Below, in pieces: positions 1 through 12,827 of a stretch of DNA of 64,000 bases. Source of the stretch: Gymnogyps californianus. Its lineage: Eukaryota; Chordata; Aves; Accipitriformes; Cathartidae. The position numbers were made by a program, and so were the translations under genes. The stretch spans positions 210,881,494-210,945,493 of the forward strand of contig NC_059471.1 of assembly GCF_018139145.2 (NCBI RefSeq). Direction: 5' to 3'. The notes under the pieces were generated by a model. The model saw nothing but the letters and a program-made list of their open reading frames with translations, did not search any database and was not told where the DNA came from. Position 1 is the first letter of the stretch; each line of letters begins with the position of its first letter.

Positions 1-3000
1 CCACCTTTTTCCTCTGTCCTTTCTCTCCATCACTTCAGCACATTCCCATGATCCCAGGGACCCAAGTGGATTAGCAGACCCAAGTCCTGTATCCTGTAGT
101 CAGACATAGAGCCGTACCGTGGGATTTCAGTATCCAGTTAAGGAAATTGGCTGGAACTATTGCATCATATATGAAATATGGCAACCTCCTAACCCCTACG
201 TACAATTTATTAATGACAGTTGAGATGAGGGAAGATAAACTGACAATACAGATATTCTAGCTCTGGAGATCTGAACGATCTAAAATGTCAGAAGCACTGA
301 AATTTAGTCTGCTTCTGTAGATCTAAATAGCTCAGGATTGTTTTAATTGGGTTACGTATTTAGTTTAAGTGAGCATGGGATGGCTCTAAGCAGTCACTGA
401 ATAATAAGATTAACCAAGGAGATGGATTGAAGCCAGAACCATTTATCTAATGCTTCCCAGTCCAGGGACTTTTGATTATGTCCCAGTCATTCCCACTTCG
501 GATTTTGCAAAACAAAACTGATCTGGCGTACGCTGTCACATGCAAACAGGGCTTCAGATTCGGTGCTCGGACTGGTAAAATCATGTTTGTATGCAAGACA
601 TGGCAGGTCCTAGGAGAGCTGGTTACACATGGTAAGCTTCAGCTTGCTCTCTCTGATCCCTTGATCTCAACAGTCTGTGAAATGAAATGTGCCATGGGCC
701 AAACTTTTGCCAGCCTTTTTCCATTCACTTAATTACTAACAAAATGTGTGTCTTGACTCTGGATGCTGTGAGACCAGAACAATGAAATCAGTGGACCAAA
801 CCAAAGGGCCATGACTAAACACTACTGAGCTTCCCTCTCCAAAATCCATCCTGTAACACATACACAAACAAAAAAACCCCATCGATTTTCCATTCTGTCT
901 CCTTCTGGGAAGGGACGTATGGAAAAACACCGCTCATCATAGGAGATGAATGACATATCCCTCCACTGCCATTAAATCCAGGGAATACAGACAATGAGAT
1001 ACACACAGGGGAGGACTTGGTGTTAAAGGCAATGGATATGCCACTTGTCCAGGGCTTAATGCATTGGAGGGCCCCATAAGATGCCCACAAGGAAGAACAA
1101 ACTGAGAATCACCCATGTTACAGGGTCTCCCAGGATAACCAGAAGTCTAACATCAGTTTTTCTAGAAGAATTCTCCGATAGAAGTTTTTTCCAGAAATGG
1201 GTTTTTAGACTAAATGGAAATATTTGTCAAAAGTTTTAGGAAGGCACGTGGTTTTTGGTTAACACATGAACAAACCCTGAAAAAATGTTTGATTTTAAGC
1301 TGAAACAAAACTGTGTTCAAGTTTTCATTTAAATATTTTGGAAGAAAACCAGAAATTATGCCTAAATAGCTCCTTTTATCAGATCAGAGTCAGCTCGAGT
1401 ATTGTATGTGCATCAATAAAGACATAAATTTGCAACTTAGTAGAACAAGGCAGAGGAGTTTACATAAACTACTCCCCAAAACCCACCCTGTAAATACGTC
1501 CATCCAAGTGGTGCACTTTCCCCTTATCATTTCCACAGTACAAAGACATTTAGTCTGAGTAAAGATTCAGGGCTTTCTGCAGGGCTGAGACGGTGAGCGA
1601 ATGCACTGGGTAAACTCCATTCCTCTCTACAGGCAAGATGTTTACTATTTCACTTCTAGGACTGTATTTTTGTAAAGGTTCATTTCTGGTGTTTTCTAAC
1701 TACCCTTTATTTCCACAGGACACTGAAGTGAATTATTGCACTTCTATGCTTCCAGGAAAAACCAGCAGGAAGCTTTTTGTTTCCTTTTCTTCCTCTTTTG
1801 TGCTAAGGGGGTTTATTTAATACAGCTGGGAGGCCAGGGCCCCCTGAGGTCTATTTGTACGTAACTCTACAACTGACTTGCATTATAAAAGAATGCAAAT
1901 GCAATACATATTGACTATATGGGTCATGGTGGCACGTCCAGTTCGGGGAAATATTGAAGTTATCTATAAGCACATAAATAAGGGAGTCCACTGAAGCATA
2001 CTGTATTTACAGGGTACCTCTGCCTTAGTTAATTGCACAGTAGAAAATAGCTGATCAAAACCAGAATACAAATGGTATAAATTTGAGGGAATTACAAGGA
2101 GATCATCCGGATTTAAATCCTTTGATAAAAGGGGCCACAATTTAGCTAGATGAGCGCTGTACCCATGTAAATGAGAGCAGAGCTTTTTATTGGACCTATT
2201 TGTTTCCGTAATTGTTTGTGGTGGGGCAGCCCCACTCACCGTTCATCCTTTCATCTTTCTTTAAGAAACAGTCTGTAGCTTTTTTTGAAGTGAAATCAAT
2301 GTTTTGATGAATCATGCTAAAATCCAAATTAGTATTACAAAGCCAGAATTGCATTAAAGGATACTGGCTACTTAGGAGAGGTTAAACCTCACTTTGACTA
2401 AGTCGTAATTTGGAATTTTTTTTTCTGGCAGCCAGGAATTGCGGACCTAACTACAACTAAGAATCTCTTGCTGATTTTGAGGGGGCTTGGGTTAGACCAC
2501 ATTGCTGAGATCCAACACCAGAGAAGCCTCTAGAAGTTTGCCTCCATTGATTGTAGGATCATGTTTCCTATAAGAAAAATTGTACTAAGTGATAGTGATT
2601 AACATTTACAAAACATATTTCTAACCAGTGGTAGCACGGTACCCTCGCCCATGAGAAGACTACTGAGCTTTGCAATTTCTTGCCAAAAGATGCTGCCAAA
2701 ATCTTACATGAATTTAAGGGGAGGCTGGACAGTTTCAAGGGAAAAAGCTCTACTGAGAGTTATTTATAGAAATCTACATCTATTTGTAGAAATCCGTAGA
2801 AATCTACACCCAACTCAGGAAGCTGCGGGTGGCTGGAGGCTGTGATTGGGGTATATCATGTACGTTTGGCCTTTTCTCGTAGTATTCCCTGGGCATCCAC
2901 TTCTGCTCACTGCCAGAGATGGGTCTAGACAGGTTTGTGATCTGAACACTGCAGCCACTCTTACAGTCTTTTTATGTCTTTATACTATGACCATTCATAA

Positions 3001-5283
3001 GGGAGTGCAAGAAAAGAGGTTTCCAAGAGGATCCTGTGAGGCCTGTCCACAGGACAGACAACGCTTCCTTGGGCTGGCAACATAGGTTGAGGTTGGGGAA
3101 GGATGATCTGCGTGTAGTCGCACCATGTCCTCAGATGAGTGCTCCTCCTTCTATCATCTGACATCCCACTCTAGCTTGCCCTCCTTGGCACAAATTAATG
3201 ATCTAATGAACAGCACACATAGATAATAGCAGCAATGAGACAGCTTGTTCATTTCCCACCAGAGATGGCAAAATTCACTCTGTATTTGGAGCTGGGTGAG
3301 TAATAAACTTCCCTTAGACAGAAAGAAATGCTGTGGAATAAACATAATCTGGGGTTTTGATGCACAATTAGAATAAGTCATTAACATTACATTGAGTCAA
3401 ACTGCCATATAACCTTGGCGTAGGTTCACAGATTCCATTAATTTAGTTGCTAGATGCACATTTGCCCCTGAATGAAATAAAACCTTCTGTTTCTTCCTAT
3501 TTATCCAGATGAAAATAAGCTGTAAATAAAAGTCATCCATCTACCAGTGTTCAAATGTACTTTTTAGATTTGTATAAAGACAACATGCAACTTAACGCTT
3601 TCTCCAGTGAAAGGGTGCTCACGAAAGGCGAGGTTCAAGAAAGGCCAGAGCTCAGGCAGGGCCTGCAAAGCCGGGCATTGGTGCTGTGATGTGTGCGGAA
3701 GGCCACAGAAAGTGATGGCAGTTGTCTCAGTTACTGGAACTTGGAGCAGGTACTGACCCAACAGAACCACTAACAGGCTCCTTTATTCACCTTTTATTCA
3801 GTACGGTAGGATGCTTTCACAACGTGAGATATTTTTGTTCATGGAGCTATAAGCTGGACTAACTCATCTCCATCAGCACTGATGTGTTGAACTCATGCTG
3901 CAATCCAGGACATAATTTACCTCCCTAACACGCAAAAATGTTCAGATAAGCTTGTTCCTTTTCCATTTGCTCTCTAACATTCATTGATCTCATAAACGAA
4001 ATGACTTTCCTGTATCTTGGTGTGGAGATGAAGCATCTCCCAAGGCTTTCTGTGGCAGACTGTGGAGTCTAAAGCAAGTGACTTATCCAGTACATTTCCT
4101 AGGGTTGTCACCTGAATTGTCACACACGTGGTTCTTGCAGACAGAAATACTTACAAGTAGTTCTACTGACAGGTGTATGGACATCCAATTTTTAACTAAT
4201 TTTTGTGGTGAAATAACAGTCAACATTAACAGGAGTGGTGATATGTTATTCCGTTGGAAACCACATGGAAATCAGAAGGAGACTGGCCTGGAAATGCTTA
4301 GCTTCACTCTTGAGTATTCATGTTTACCCTACTTAGGAATAGTTTATCTCATTTCACATTCACTGGGGAAGCCAATTCTTGAATTGTACTCTCCAATAAT
4401 TGAAGAGACATGCAGGATTAGATCAGGTTTTATAATGAGGGGAGAGCAGCCCTGAGGCAGATGCTCTTAAGCAGAGCTATAATTTACTGGCAACCTTATC
4501 TAAGATATGGTCAGTCAATAAGAAAGCCTCGGAGGACTTCAGGGTAGCCACAGCCTCAATCAACCTGCTGATTTCTTTATAAGGAATGCCAGCTGGTTAC
4601 TAAACCACAGGGGGTAGACAATAAAAATGAAGAGTTAGGGACAGAATAATGATTTATTTCAAGTGGGAAACCAGGAAAAAAGTTGAAAACCCATTTCTGT
4701 TAATTGCTCATGTTGCTGTCATTACTCTTTGTTATTATTTGTATTAGAATTGGTGACTAGAGACTTAGCTGAGATCATAAGCTGATTAAGCTGAAATGGA
4801 TCTATTGTGCTCACACTGTGCCTTCACTACCCACTGTTGAAGGCTCTGATACAGCGTTCCCCGTATTTTCTTTCGTGATCCTACACAATACACTGTCACC
4901 CGGCTTTGAAGCCATGGTTGGAAGTGGAGGCTATGGCTCTGCTTTCTCCTGGGATGCTAACTCATTTACTTTGTCTCTTCAGTTCCTTCCCACAGTTTTC
5001 TCCATGTGTCTAGAAGACCAAGACAAGCACTCCCGTGATGAATGACTCACTGAGAAAGAATCAGAGAGACTTTGAACTTATTTTAGCACAACTTCCCCAG
5101 GAAGAATGACCCCAGAAGTCCTAGTAGCATGCAGGGCGGGAGATAATGCAGGCAGAATTTCACGGTGCGACTGCCTAAGACACGCCTGAGCCAGCCAGAG
5201 ATGTCGCACGCAGATCACAGACCTGAACCAGTTCTGGGGTGGAGACCCACTCCAGTGTGCAACCTACCTGTTACTGGGATATT
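1..5283. other. Gene-free upstream flank, part 1
   Basis: I see no supported gene here. Open frames are at most about 125 codons (the longest, 4078-4455 on the + strand, has no recognisable domain), lie on both strands and lack paired splice signals that I could defend. Base composition is ordinary AT-leaning vertebrate noncoding sequence. The only small structure is the short direct repeat at 2767-2808, listed separately. Confidence 0.6.
2767..2808. repeat. Short degenerate direct repeat
   Basis: The word TAGAAATC starts at 2767, 2787 and 2797. The first and third copies extend to TAGAAATCTACA. The spacing is irregular (20 and 10 bases), so this is a small local duplication and not a regular satellite. 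It has no evident function. Confidence 0.5.
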
Positions 5284-5390
5284 AAGAACCAGGAGCTCTG
5301 AATCCTGTTCCCAGACTTGCTGCTAGCCCAGTGTGTTGACTTGGGTGTCTCTGTCAACTCTACCACTTCTCTAAGTCATCTGCCATCCTG
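5284..5390 (-). repeat. MIR/CORE-SINE-like fragment
   Basis: Read on the + strand, this has the order expected of a reversed MIR-type SINE: a 'final status' stretch (CCAGGAGCTCTGAATCCTG), then TTCCCAG, then TTGACTTGGG standing for the usual TGACCTTGGG, then a CTAAGTCATCTGCC end. The element is therefore on the minus strand. It is diverged, and alignment to CORE-SINE consensus sequences is needed to name the subfamily. Confidence 0.55.
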
Positions 5391-7112
5391 TGGCTTTTTC
5401 CATTTTTCTAGGAATTTATGGAAAACCAGAGAAGTTTGGCTAATATTAAGGATTTCTAGGTGCTCAGCAACTGTTGTAGTGTGATAAGCAGGGCTAATCT
5501 GCCCACGCAAGGGGACTTGGACACACTCAAAACTATTTGGGCATGCTGTGCATGTACCCACTGGTTTTGCAGAGCTTACACAGAAGGTCTGAGATTTTGA
5601 GCTTGCACAATACTCGCTGCTCTGCACAGCATGACCCATGTCCATGGATTTCTGCATAGGAAATCCCACATAGAAATATAGGGAACTCAGCACCTAGAGG
5701 TTAAACTTTCTGCTTTTAGATGTCAAACAGCAGGTATGATGTGGTTTTTTTTTTCTTTTTCCACTTTATTTTCAGTTGTGGTGATCTCTAAGGCTCCCAT
5801 TAACTTCAGCTAGGGTTGACAGTTGTCGGAAAATGGAAGTCTGTAGTTTTTCATCTGTAAATTAGACATGCTTATATATTCTGGTGATAGACATGCTGGA
5901 AATGGCATGGTTATTGATTTCTTACAGTTGTTAGGTTTAACCAGCACTTTGAGATCCTGTGATGGAAGATGCTGTAGAGTCTCAATCCACGTGTATGTTC
6001 ATCTGCAAGCATGTATATGGCCCATGGAAAGTCTCTGGAGTGTAATCTTACTACATGAAAGCCAGAAAGAAGCTACTTGCCACTTGCAATTTGCATGTAC
6101 GTTATGGTTCAGAGCACAGAGAGTATCTGTCTGTCTTTCCTTTCATGGGGGAAACAGCACTTGATTATTTGCTTTAGTGGGAAACGATACGAGATTGTCT
6201 GCTCCAATTGCCGTAAGGCCACCCTGAGTACAGTCCGCTAACAGCCTCTCATCTTTGGTAAATAAAACAGCTTGGAAATGGAAAAATTTGCCCAGCCTGC
6301 GCAATAGTCCAGATGTGTCCTGGCTGGAGGTAGGAACAGACCTCCTCAGAGGCCTTGTCTCACGTTTTTCTGTGTCTCCAGCTATTACAGCTGTATTTTT
6401 ATAGACTTTTCTGTGTCATCCCTGAGAAGACAGCTGGGCATGTCCTTATAGGCCCAGTCCAAGCAAAATTCCTTGTGATCTCCACAGGAGCAGGAGCAGT
6501 TTCCAAACCTCCATCAGGCTTTGCTGCTTCATCTCATCTAGGGGGAAGGCAGAAATGAGGGCTCAGTCTAAACTCACTTGAGGGCTGTGGCAATTTTAGC
6601 AATGGCTTTAATTAGCTATGGATGAGGCTTTCTGTGTCAGACCTAACTCTAGAGAAGTCAAATGGGGAGGAATTCTGGTGTTATTAACCGCAGCACCACA
6701 AGGCTTTAACCCTATAGCAGATGCCAGTGACATGTTGTTTGAGTCTCTTAAAATGTTCTGCATTACAACTCTGAGCCCACCTACTACCATATGTTTGAGG
6801 CTCTGATTTCCCCAGAAAAGTGCCATGGAGTGCTACGCACTTTATATTTGTGATATATGGGATGCGTATTGTGTCCACAGATCCTGTGTCCTTCAGGATC
6901 AAACGGACATATAGGCTCAGAAATCTTGATGCCTGCTTATCTATACCAGGGCCAGTGGTACAGTTTATGTTATTAGAATGATGTAAGATTACTACAATGA
7001 CATGAGAAGGCAAACACAATCTATGGCATATAAGAACTGCAAGATTAGGGGAGAAGGTGGCCAGAAAACCATGATCCAAGCGCAGCTATGATTTTCTGAC
7101 CTAATCTTGTGA

Positions 7113-7133
7113 GACCTCTAGATTCTAGAGGTC
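7113..7133. repeat. 21-bp near-perfect palindrome
   Basis: GACCTCTAGA, one central T, then TCTAGAGGTC. The arms are exact 10-bp reverse complements. It lies in otherwise featureless sequence. It could be a chance palindrome or a symmetric protein-binding site; no known factor consensus covers the whole 21 bp that I recognise. Confidence 0.6.
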
Positions 7134-8847
7134 CATATCTAATTTTGTCTGAAGATGGACCTTGTTTAGTGTCTTCTATCTGCAAATTTCAAACTGTGTC
7201 AGCAAGGAAGTCACAGTTATTTTCGCTGTTCTACTAGACCAGAAACTGACGCAAAATGACTTATTTCAGGTTGCCCAGCGAGCCAGCAGTGGAGGCAATA
7301 CGAGAAGCTGGGTCTTAAAAGAGTCCTAGCTGAGGAAGTGCAGAACAGCTCTTCAGAGGCCAGCCTACAGGCAGGGATAAAATCACTCTCCAAAAGAGTG
7401 ATCAAATGAAATTCTGCTGTTGGAAGGTAAATTAAATCCCCTTTTTTTCTGCAGCCTGGGGAATGAGCATGTTTTGGATCCAACTGTGCAACATTAATCA
7501 CAATACGGAATATTTGAGCCAAAGGTCAGCCACAGGGGGCCAACTATTAACATATGGGATTTATCTGTCTCCTTCTTCCATAAAGATGCAGCATGCTGGA
7601 TAATTAAACTTCTGAGTGCCAGCGTGAAGTGCAGTCTGTTTTTTTCCACTGCTCTTTGTGATTCGATCCAGAACCATTTCCTTTCACTGTATGCTCAGAA
7701 GGGGAGGAAACAAAGGTGGCATCCTGATCTTCATTATTAATACACAGGAAAACTTGGAGGAAATCCCTTTTATGCCCCTGGCTTTGTGTAAAGAAAACCC
7801 TGCAAACTCAAAAGTCATATTGTTCGGCTCCTATATATATTTATACATCTATGTGCATAGCAGATGTTTCTTCAGATACTTAACTGATGTTTCTGCAGAA
7901 TTATGGCATGGAAAAACCTTCATAGCAACCTGCATTCCAGTTGATTTACTTTGATTAAATTAGAAATCTAGAAAAAAAACATTTAAAGTGGCTACACTGG
8001 AATAAAGAAAACCACATTCTCCTGTGATGTAAGTCAGTGCTTCTCCATGTTATGTGGAATAAAACCACCGGTATACAGGCAGAGCTCATCTCTTGTTTAG
8101 AAATGGGAGCAGGCAATGGGGAGGCATTTTGCCACTTTGGGTAAAGGAATTACACACAGCTAAAGAATTTCTGAGGAAGGCATCTAGCTGAAGCTTGTCA
8201 GGCCGCTGCCTTGTATAACCAGCAGAAGCACTTCCAGAAGCAATTAATCCAATTCTAATACAGACACCTAAGGTAGGAGTCACGAATCTCCCTCTGGAGG
8301 TACCTACCTCTCCCCCAGCCTACACGACCTGCTTAGACGAGACGTCTGCTTTCAGACAACTAAAATTAAGCAAGGGGAATCCCGCAGCAGCTGACTCTCC
8401 ACTTCTTTGCTTCTGCCACAGTAAAATTGTTATTATTATTATTAAGGTTATATTATGGTAACACTCAAAGGCCAGGTATGGTGCAGGCATGGAGTAAAAT
8501 GCAATTCCCTACCCCACAAAGAGGACAACTCAAGTAATTAAGGGATGATTTTGCTTTTAATTCTGCAGTTTGACTGAAAAGAAATACAAACACCAGCAGG
8601 CAATTAAAATACATAACACTTGATTCATAAGATACCAAAATGCCAAACTACATACTACATACATCCCATGACACTTATACAATAGAATGACTATATACTT
8701 TTGGCTATAATGTTAATAAAAAAGGGATTTATCTTGTTAAGTATTTCCACTGCATCATTCTGTCTGAGAGTTGTTCTGAAGTGCAGCCAGTTTATTCATT
8801 TTTTGGATTCCAGTACACTGCTTTTCATTTAAAATAAAATGGTAACG

Positions 8848-8905
8848 TCTTACATTTATACAGTGCTTTTCATCTAGAAAGATCCCTGAGGCTTTCTCAA
8901 GCACG
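8848..8905. repeat. Possible ancient interspersed repeat
   Basis: The phrase TACATTTATACAGTGCTTTT followed by CATCTAGAAAGATCCCTGAGGC resembles a common amniote repeat motif (TTATATAGCGCCTTTCATC, then AGATCTCAAAGC). The match is from memory and diverged, so the family is left unnamed. Confidence 0.25.
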
Positions 8906-11295
8906 TTCTGGAGTTTCAGTACCCGCAGTGCTGGAGGAAGAAGGCTTGTCATGACTAAAATGCAATTGTGGCCAAATTTCTTTATCGCATGAACCACTAT
9001 ATACGATGCGCCACATATGATGTGCCTTAAAGAAGGAAGGGGAATGTCAGGAACTTGAGTGGCTCACAGATGGGAGACAATACTGACTCCTCATGTCCCC
9101 CTGTTCCTCACTTACAGGCTGGAGCTGACCTGGACTGACTCACTCTCTCCCCAACCAGGGGTTTGGGGTACCTAGCAGCTCTTGCACCAAAAACAGGCAA
9201 CCTGATGACACAAGCTATGCCTTAAATTACTTGTGAGCTGTTTGACTCAGAGCTATCATTTGACCACTGTCTTGCATGACGCACTGAGTGAGGAATCAAG
9301 ACACTAGGGTAACAGGTTGATCTCAGCCATCACTGGTCCTCAGATGTGTTCTTGGTGAGTCCTTTCAACTTTCTGCCTCTCCCAAATCTTCCTCTTTCTC
9401 GCTTATGTCCAGCAATAGTTTTCAAGTCCAGGTACAGCCATGGTAGCTTAGGGGTTGCATGGCATTACAGTCATTTAAGGGAGCACAAGCTGATAGTACG
9501 TGTGGGGAGGGACTTTGCTAAATCTGCACCTGGTATGGCCAACGATACCACATAACCGCACACTTAAACTGAATGTAACACTGGAACAAAGTCGCTATCA
9601 CCATGAAAAATGCCTATGCTCCTCTGACAAGCCGTGGCAAGATACCCAGAAATTTTTGGTAGCTTCAGCAAAGTGTTACATTCCATTTAAAGGTGTGGAT
9701 GTGCAGGATCTGCTGGGGAGACGGTTCATACCGCAGCAAATTAGCTGTCTGAGCTGAGAAGGGGTTGGGAAACACTGATGTAAAGTGTCAGATTTCAGAG
9801 CAGGGTCAACTGCCTGTGCAGTGTCTAAGGCAAGGGATATAAAAACTTGATCAGGACTGCAAAGTGTCTTTAGAATACAAATGGTTAATGCTTACATACA
9901 GGAATGATATGGAGAGGTCCGTAAGGTCAAGAATGCAAAAGATAGGGAAATCCAGCATTCCAGCTGGCCTTGCAGTTCATGTTATTTCCTTGCTGTTTGC
10001 AATTCCCTGGTCATACATCATTTCCCCCTCCCATGCTTCAGGTGGAGGGTTGCTCACAGAACAGGGAACTATTCAATATTTATACTCCCTCATTCATCTA
10101 GGCACATCATTGTACTGCATTTAATTAAAAAAAAAATCAAATTTTATGAGGTTTTTCTCCATACAGTATCCATGGGCTCCACACACAGAACAACTATATC
10201 TCACAATACTCCTATGAAGGAAAGGGCACCTGGGGAATGAGGCTGCCCATAACCAGGGCTGACACTCTGAACATGGACCACGCAAACGGGTGTCCAACTT
10301 GTCATGCCAAAAGTGACTTTTCGAGGAGCATGTAGTATTTTGTAACACTTCATTGGTTCACAGCATAGCTCTGATTGCATATGTTGGTGCTCGGCAACAG
10401 ACTCGAATTGAACCAGAACTGACAGTGGCCACGCGTGCTCTGGATTTCATCCATTTGCTAGGTTTCACCCAGGCTGCCTTTTTCTCCTAGTGAAAGAACA
10501 GCCGCACACAAAGACCTGAGCAGTCTTTTAGTACGTACCGGCACTCCAGATTTCAGCCTTGCCCCACAGAAAACATGCTTCTCCTTACCCACTTGCTCCC
10601 CTTACCATGCTGGGGCAGTGGGTTATTTAGGACAGATTCGGTGGCAACAGCACCATCTACTGCGCACCCAATATCCTTCCTGCAGGGACTTCTTGGGGTT
10701 GCGGGTTTTTGGAGGGGATGGGTCTGTCTCCGCAGCCCAAGCGACGTTCGTTGAATGCTCAGCTCCTCAAGTTACTGAGCTCCTCAAATCAGTCTGAAGC
10801 TTTCCATCCCTGGGATGACTCAAGTTGCTTCTGTCACTCTGCTGTGATTCAAGTCATCTGCTCTGAGGAAACGCGAAATAATCCTAGGGATAAATATACA
10901 AAAGAAATCGATTCAATCCAAGTACGTACACCGATGTATAAACACACATTTCATCCCCAAAGGTCTTTTTCTTTTTTTGGGTTCATTCCCAAAGTCTGTG
11001 CACGCTATGTTGTGTCCCAGGCTCTCTGTCATGTCTCCATCATGTAGTACTCACTATGAAACAGATTTTGGGGCACGCTGAGGCAAGTTCTGGCTGGCTG
11101 GCTGCGATTTCTTGGCTGCTTACTTGGATGGGTCTGCTCGCAGAGCGGGGACCTTAATTCCTACAGACTGACCGGTGGAAATATCCAGAGGGAACAGGGC
11201 TCCGGGCCACGGAAAGGGAGAAAAAAACACTCAGGGAAAGTTAAACGAAGGCACAGCGGGGAGATTCCTCTTCCACGAAGAGAGGGCTGGCTCTT

Positions 11296-11302
11296 GCAGG
11301 TG
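11296..11302 (+). other. Possible alternative splice donor upstream
   Basis: TGCAG|GTGAGT places a near-ideal donor with GT at 11300, about 540 bp before the main donor at 11838 and just left of the CpG-richest part. It could end an alternative upstream first exon. Nothing else in the sequence supports it. Confidence 0.2.
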
Positions 11303-11458
11303 AGTGGGGCCACTCAAGAGGACCAACGGCCTCGGCAGGCGTTTGAAAACCGCCCGTGGGGACCCCACGCGTGATGTCCTTCCCGGGGGGGCTGGGCCCT
11401 GCAGCCCCCCGCCGCCCTCCCCGCGCCCCGAGGAGGCAGGGCTCCACGCCGCTCACCT

Positions 11459-11503
11459 CCCCCCCCCCCCCCCCCCTTTTTTCCCCCGTTTCCCTCGGGA
11501 TTT
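11459..11503. repeat. C18 run and pyrimidine tract in the promoter
   Basis: Eighteen consecutive C residues (11459-11476) are followed by a T run and a second C run, giving an almost pure pyrimidine tract. The opposite strand carries G18, which could form a G-quadruplex. The exact run length is likely to be an assembly-sensitive value. Confidence 0.8.
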
Positions 11504-11584
11504 CCACCCAGCCAGGCCCCCCGCCCCCCACCCCGGATTTTTCCACGCCTGACAACAAAGGAGGCGGCCGGGCGGCCTCGGCGG

Positions 11585-11593
11585 TGACTCAGC
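11585..11593 (+). promoter_or_regulatory. AP-1 / ARE-like site
   Basis: The word TGACTCAGC occurs within the CpG island about 250 bp before the splice donor. TGACTCA is the AP-1 consensus, and TGAC-NNN-GC is the core of antioxidant/Maf response elements, so this 9-mer satisfies both. A 9-bp match proves nothing alone, but its position in a promoter makes it worth recording. Confidence 0.4.
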
Positions 11594-11659
11594 GGCGGGC
11601 CCGCCCCCGGCCCGCCCCGCCGCTCCCCTCAGGCGACGCCGGGCCGGCTCCGCGCGTGT

Positions 11660-11837
11660 GGCGGGGCCGCGCCGGCGGGCAGTCCGTCCGTCAGTCAGTC
11701 AGGCAAGCAGTTAGTGAGCGGGCGGGCGGGAGGCTGCTGCCGGCCTCCCTCCTTCCCTCCCTCATCCCGCCGGGCGCCTCGGGGTCTCCCTGCCCTCGTC
11801 CCCCGCGCTGCCGGGCGGGGAGAGCCGCCCCGGCGAG
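11660..11837 (+). other. Putative noncoding first exon (5' UTR)
   Basis: The right boundary is set by a good splice donor, GGCGAG|GTAGGT, with the intron starting at 11838. The left boundary is a guess, since CpG-island promoters often start at several places. A tetranucleotide-like run of GTCC and GTCA units at 11681-11700 lies within it. No ATG opens a frame into the donor that looks like a recognisable protein start, so I read the exon as untranslated. The coding exons would then lie further right, probably outside this window. The sequence did not let me name the gene. Confidence 0.45.
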
Positions 11838-11942
11838 GTAGGTTTTGTGTCTCCTCACACAAAGGCGCGGCGCTGGCGGGGTGGGACGGGGCAGCCGGGG
11901 GGTGGCTGAGGGAAGGCGGCTCCCTGTGAGTGTCCGCGGCGT

Positions 11943-12157
11943 GGGGGGGGTGTGGGGGGGGAGTGTCCCATCAGCGCACCCCTTCCCCAAGCTGTCGGGG
12001 TGCCGCTAGTTGGGAGGGCTGTGCGGGGCGGGAGGCGGCGGGCACCCCCGGGCCGTGGGGCTCCGGCGGGAGAGCCCCGTCTCTGCTCCTTCATTCGTGA
12101 AGGGAAACCCGGGGAGTTAATCGTGGCTCTGCAAAAAAAAATAAAAAGGGGGGGGGG
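11943..12157 (+). other. G-rich, G-quadruplex-prone start of intron 1
   Basis: The + strand has G8 (11943-11950), G7-8 (11954-11961), many GGG runs through 12060, and G10 at 12148-12157. These follow directly after the predicted first exon. G-rich non-template DNA just downstream of a CpG-island start favours R-loops and G-quadruplexes. Confidence 0.6.
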
Positions 12158-12827
12158 AAGCGAAGTAGAAGGGTGCCCGGGGGGGGCTGTGCGGAGCAGC
12201 GAGGGAGCTGCCGGTCCCGCTGGCCGGGCGCCCGCCGACCCCCGCGGCCGAGCCGTTAGCTGCTTCGCGGGTTTCCCCCTGGCTCGCCGGGGCTGTGGAG
12301 CCGGTGGGGCAACTTTTATTCTCTGGTGACTTGTGCTGGGGTCGGGGCACCCTCACGGCCCGGCGGGGTCCGTGGGCTGCAGCCTGGTGGGGCCGGGGGC
12401 GTGTGGTGTTGGATAGGAAGAAGAGGTAGAAAAGGAAGAGCAAATAAAAAATATGCATATTTTATTTCCTATATATCCTGCCCTGTAAAATGAGAATTCA
12501 GAGCAGCTGAACTTCTGATGTGGACAGTGGATGTTTCCTTGCAAATCTTTAAAAAAAGTAAAAGCTGGGAGCGCAGCAAGTCCCGAGGACTTGCACTGTC
12601 TCCCTGTGCTTCCATCCCTGCCAGTGCAGTTCTGTCAAAGTTTCCCTCAAGGGCCCCAAGAGTCCAAATGTCCAGATTTTGCTACGCATTGGGTAGAAAG
12701 GCAATGCAGCCAGCCAGGGTAACTGCATGGATAAATTTATTTTGGGGGTTCACAAGGGGAAGGGGTGCGATGCAGGAGCTCTGTGTAACTTAACTACTTT
12801 GCTTCTTCCGTTGGATTTTTTTCATAG

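Larger units (their letters stand above)
5391..11229. other. Gene-free upstream flank, part 2
   Basis: No supported gene. Open frames (for example 6684-7079 on the minus strand, 131 codons, and 10709-11047 on the + strand, 112 codons) have no recognisable domain and overlap other frames of similar length, as expected by chance. The stretch holds a 21-bp palindrome at 7113-7133 and one possible old repeat at 8848-8905. Towards its right end the sequence becomes GC-richer as it approaches the CpG island. Confidence 0.6.
11330..12420 (+). promoter_or_regulatory. CpG-island promoter
   Basis: This block is densely GC- and CpG-rich, while the flanks on both sides are AT-leaning and CpG-poor. It has clustered Sp1-type GC boxes (CCGCCCC and GGGCGG words around 11570-11720), no TATA box in a convincing place, and a TGACTCAGC site at 11585. 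On the + strand it is C-rich before about 11830 and strongly G-rich after it, and a consensus donor (GAG|GTAGGT) lies at the switch. This combination is typical of a TATA-less vertebrate promoter reading to the right. Initiation on the minus strand may also occur, because the C-rich left half is G-rich when read in that direction. Open frames inside the island (for example 11356-11841) reflect the low stop-codon density of GC-rich DNA. The gene is not identified. Confidence 0.8.

Noticed and set aside
11356..11841. 161-codon frame across the CpG island
   Set aside because: It is proline/arginine/alanine-rich, as any GC-rich frame is, runs through a C18 homopolymer, and ends in the splice donor. 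It is a composition artefact.
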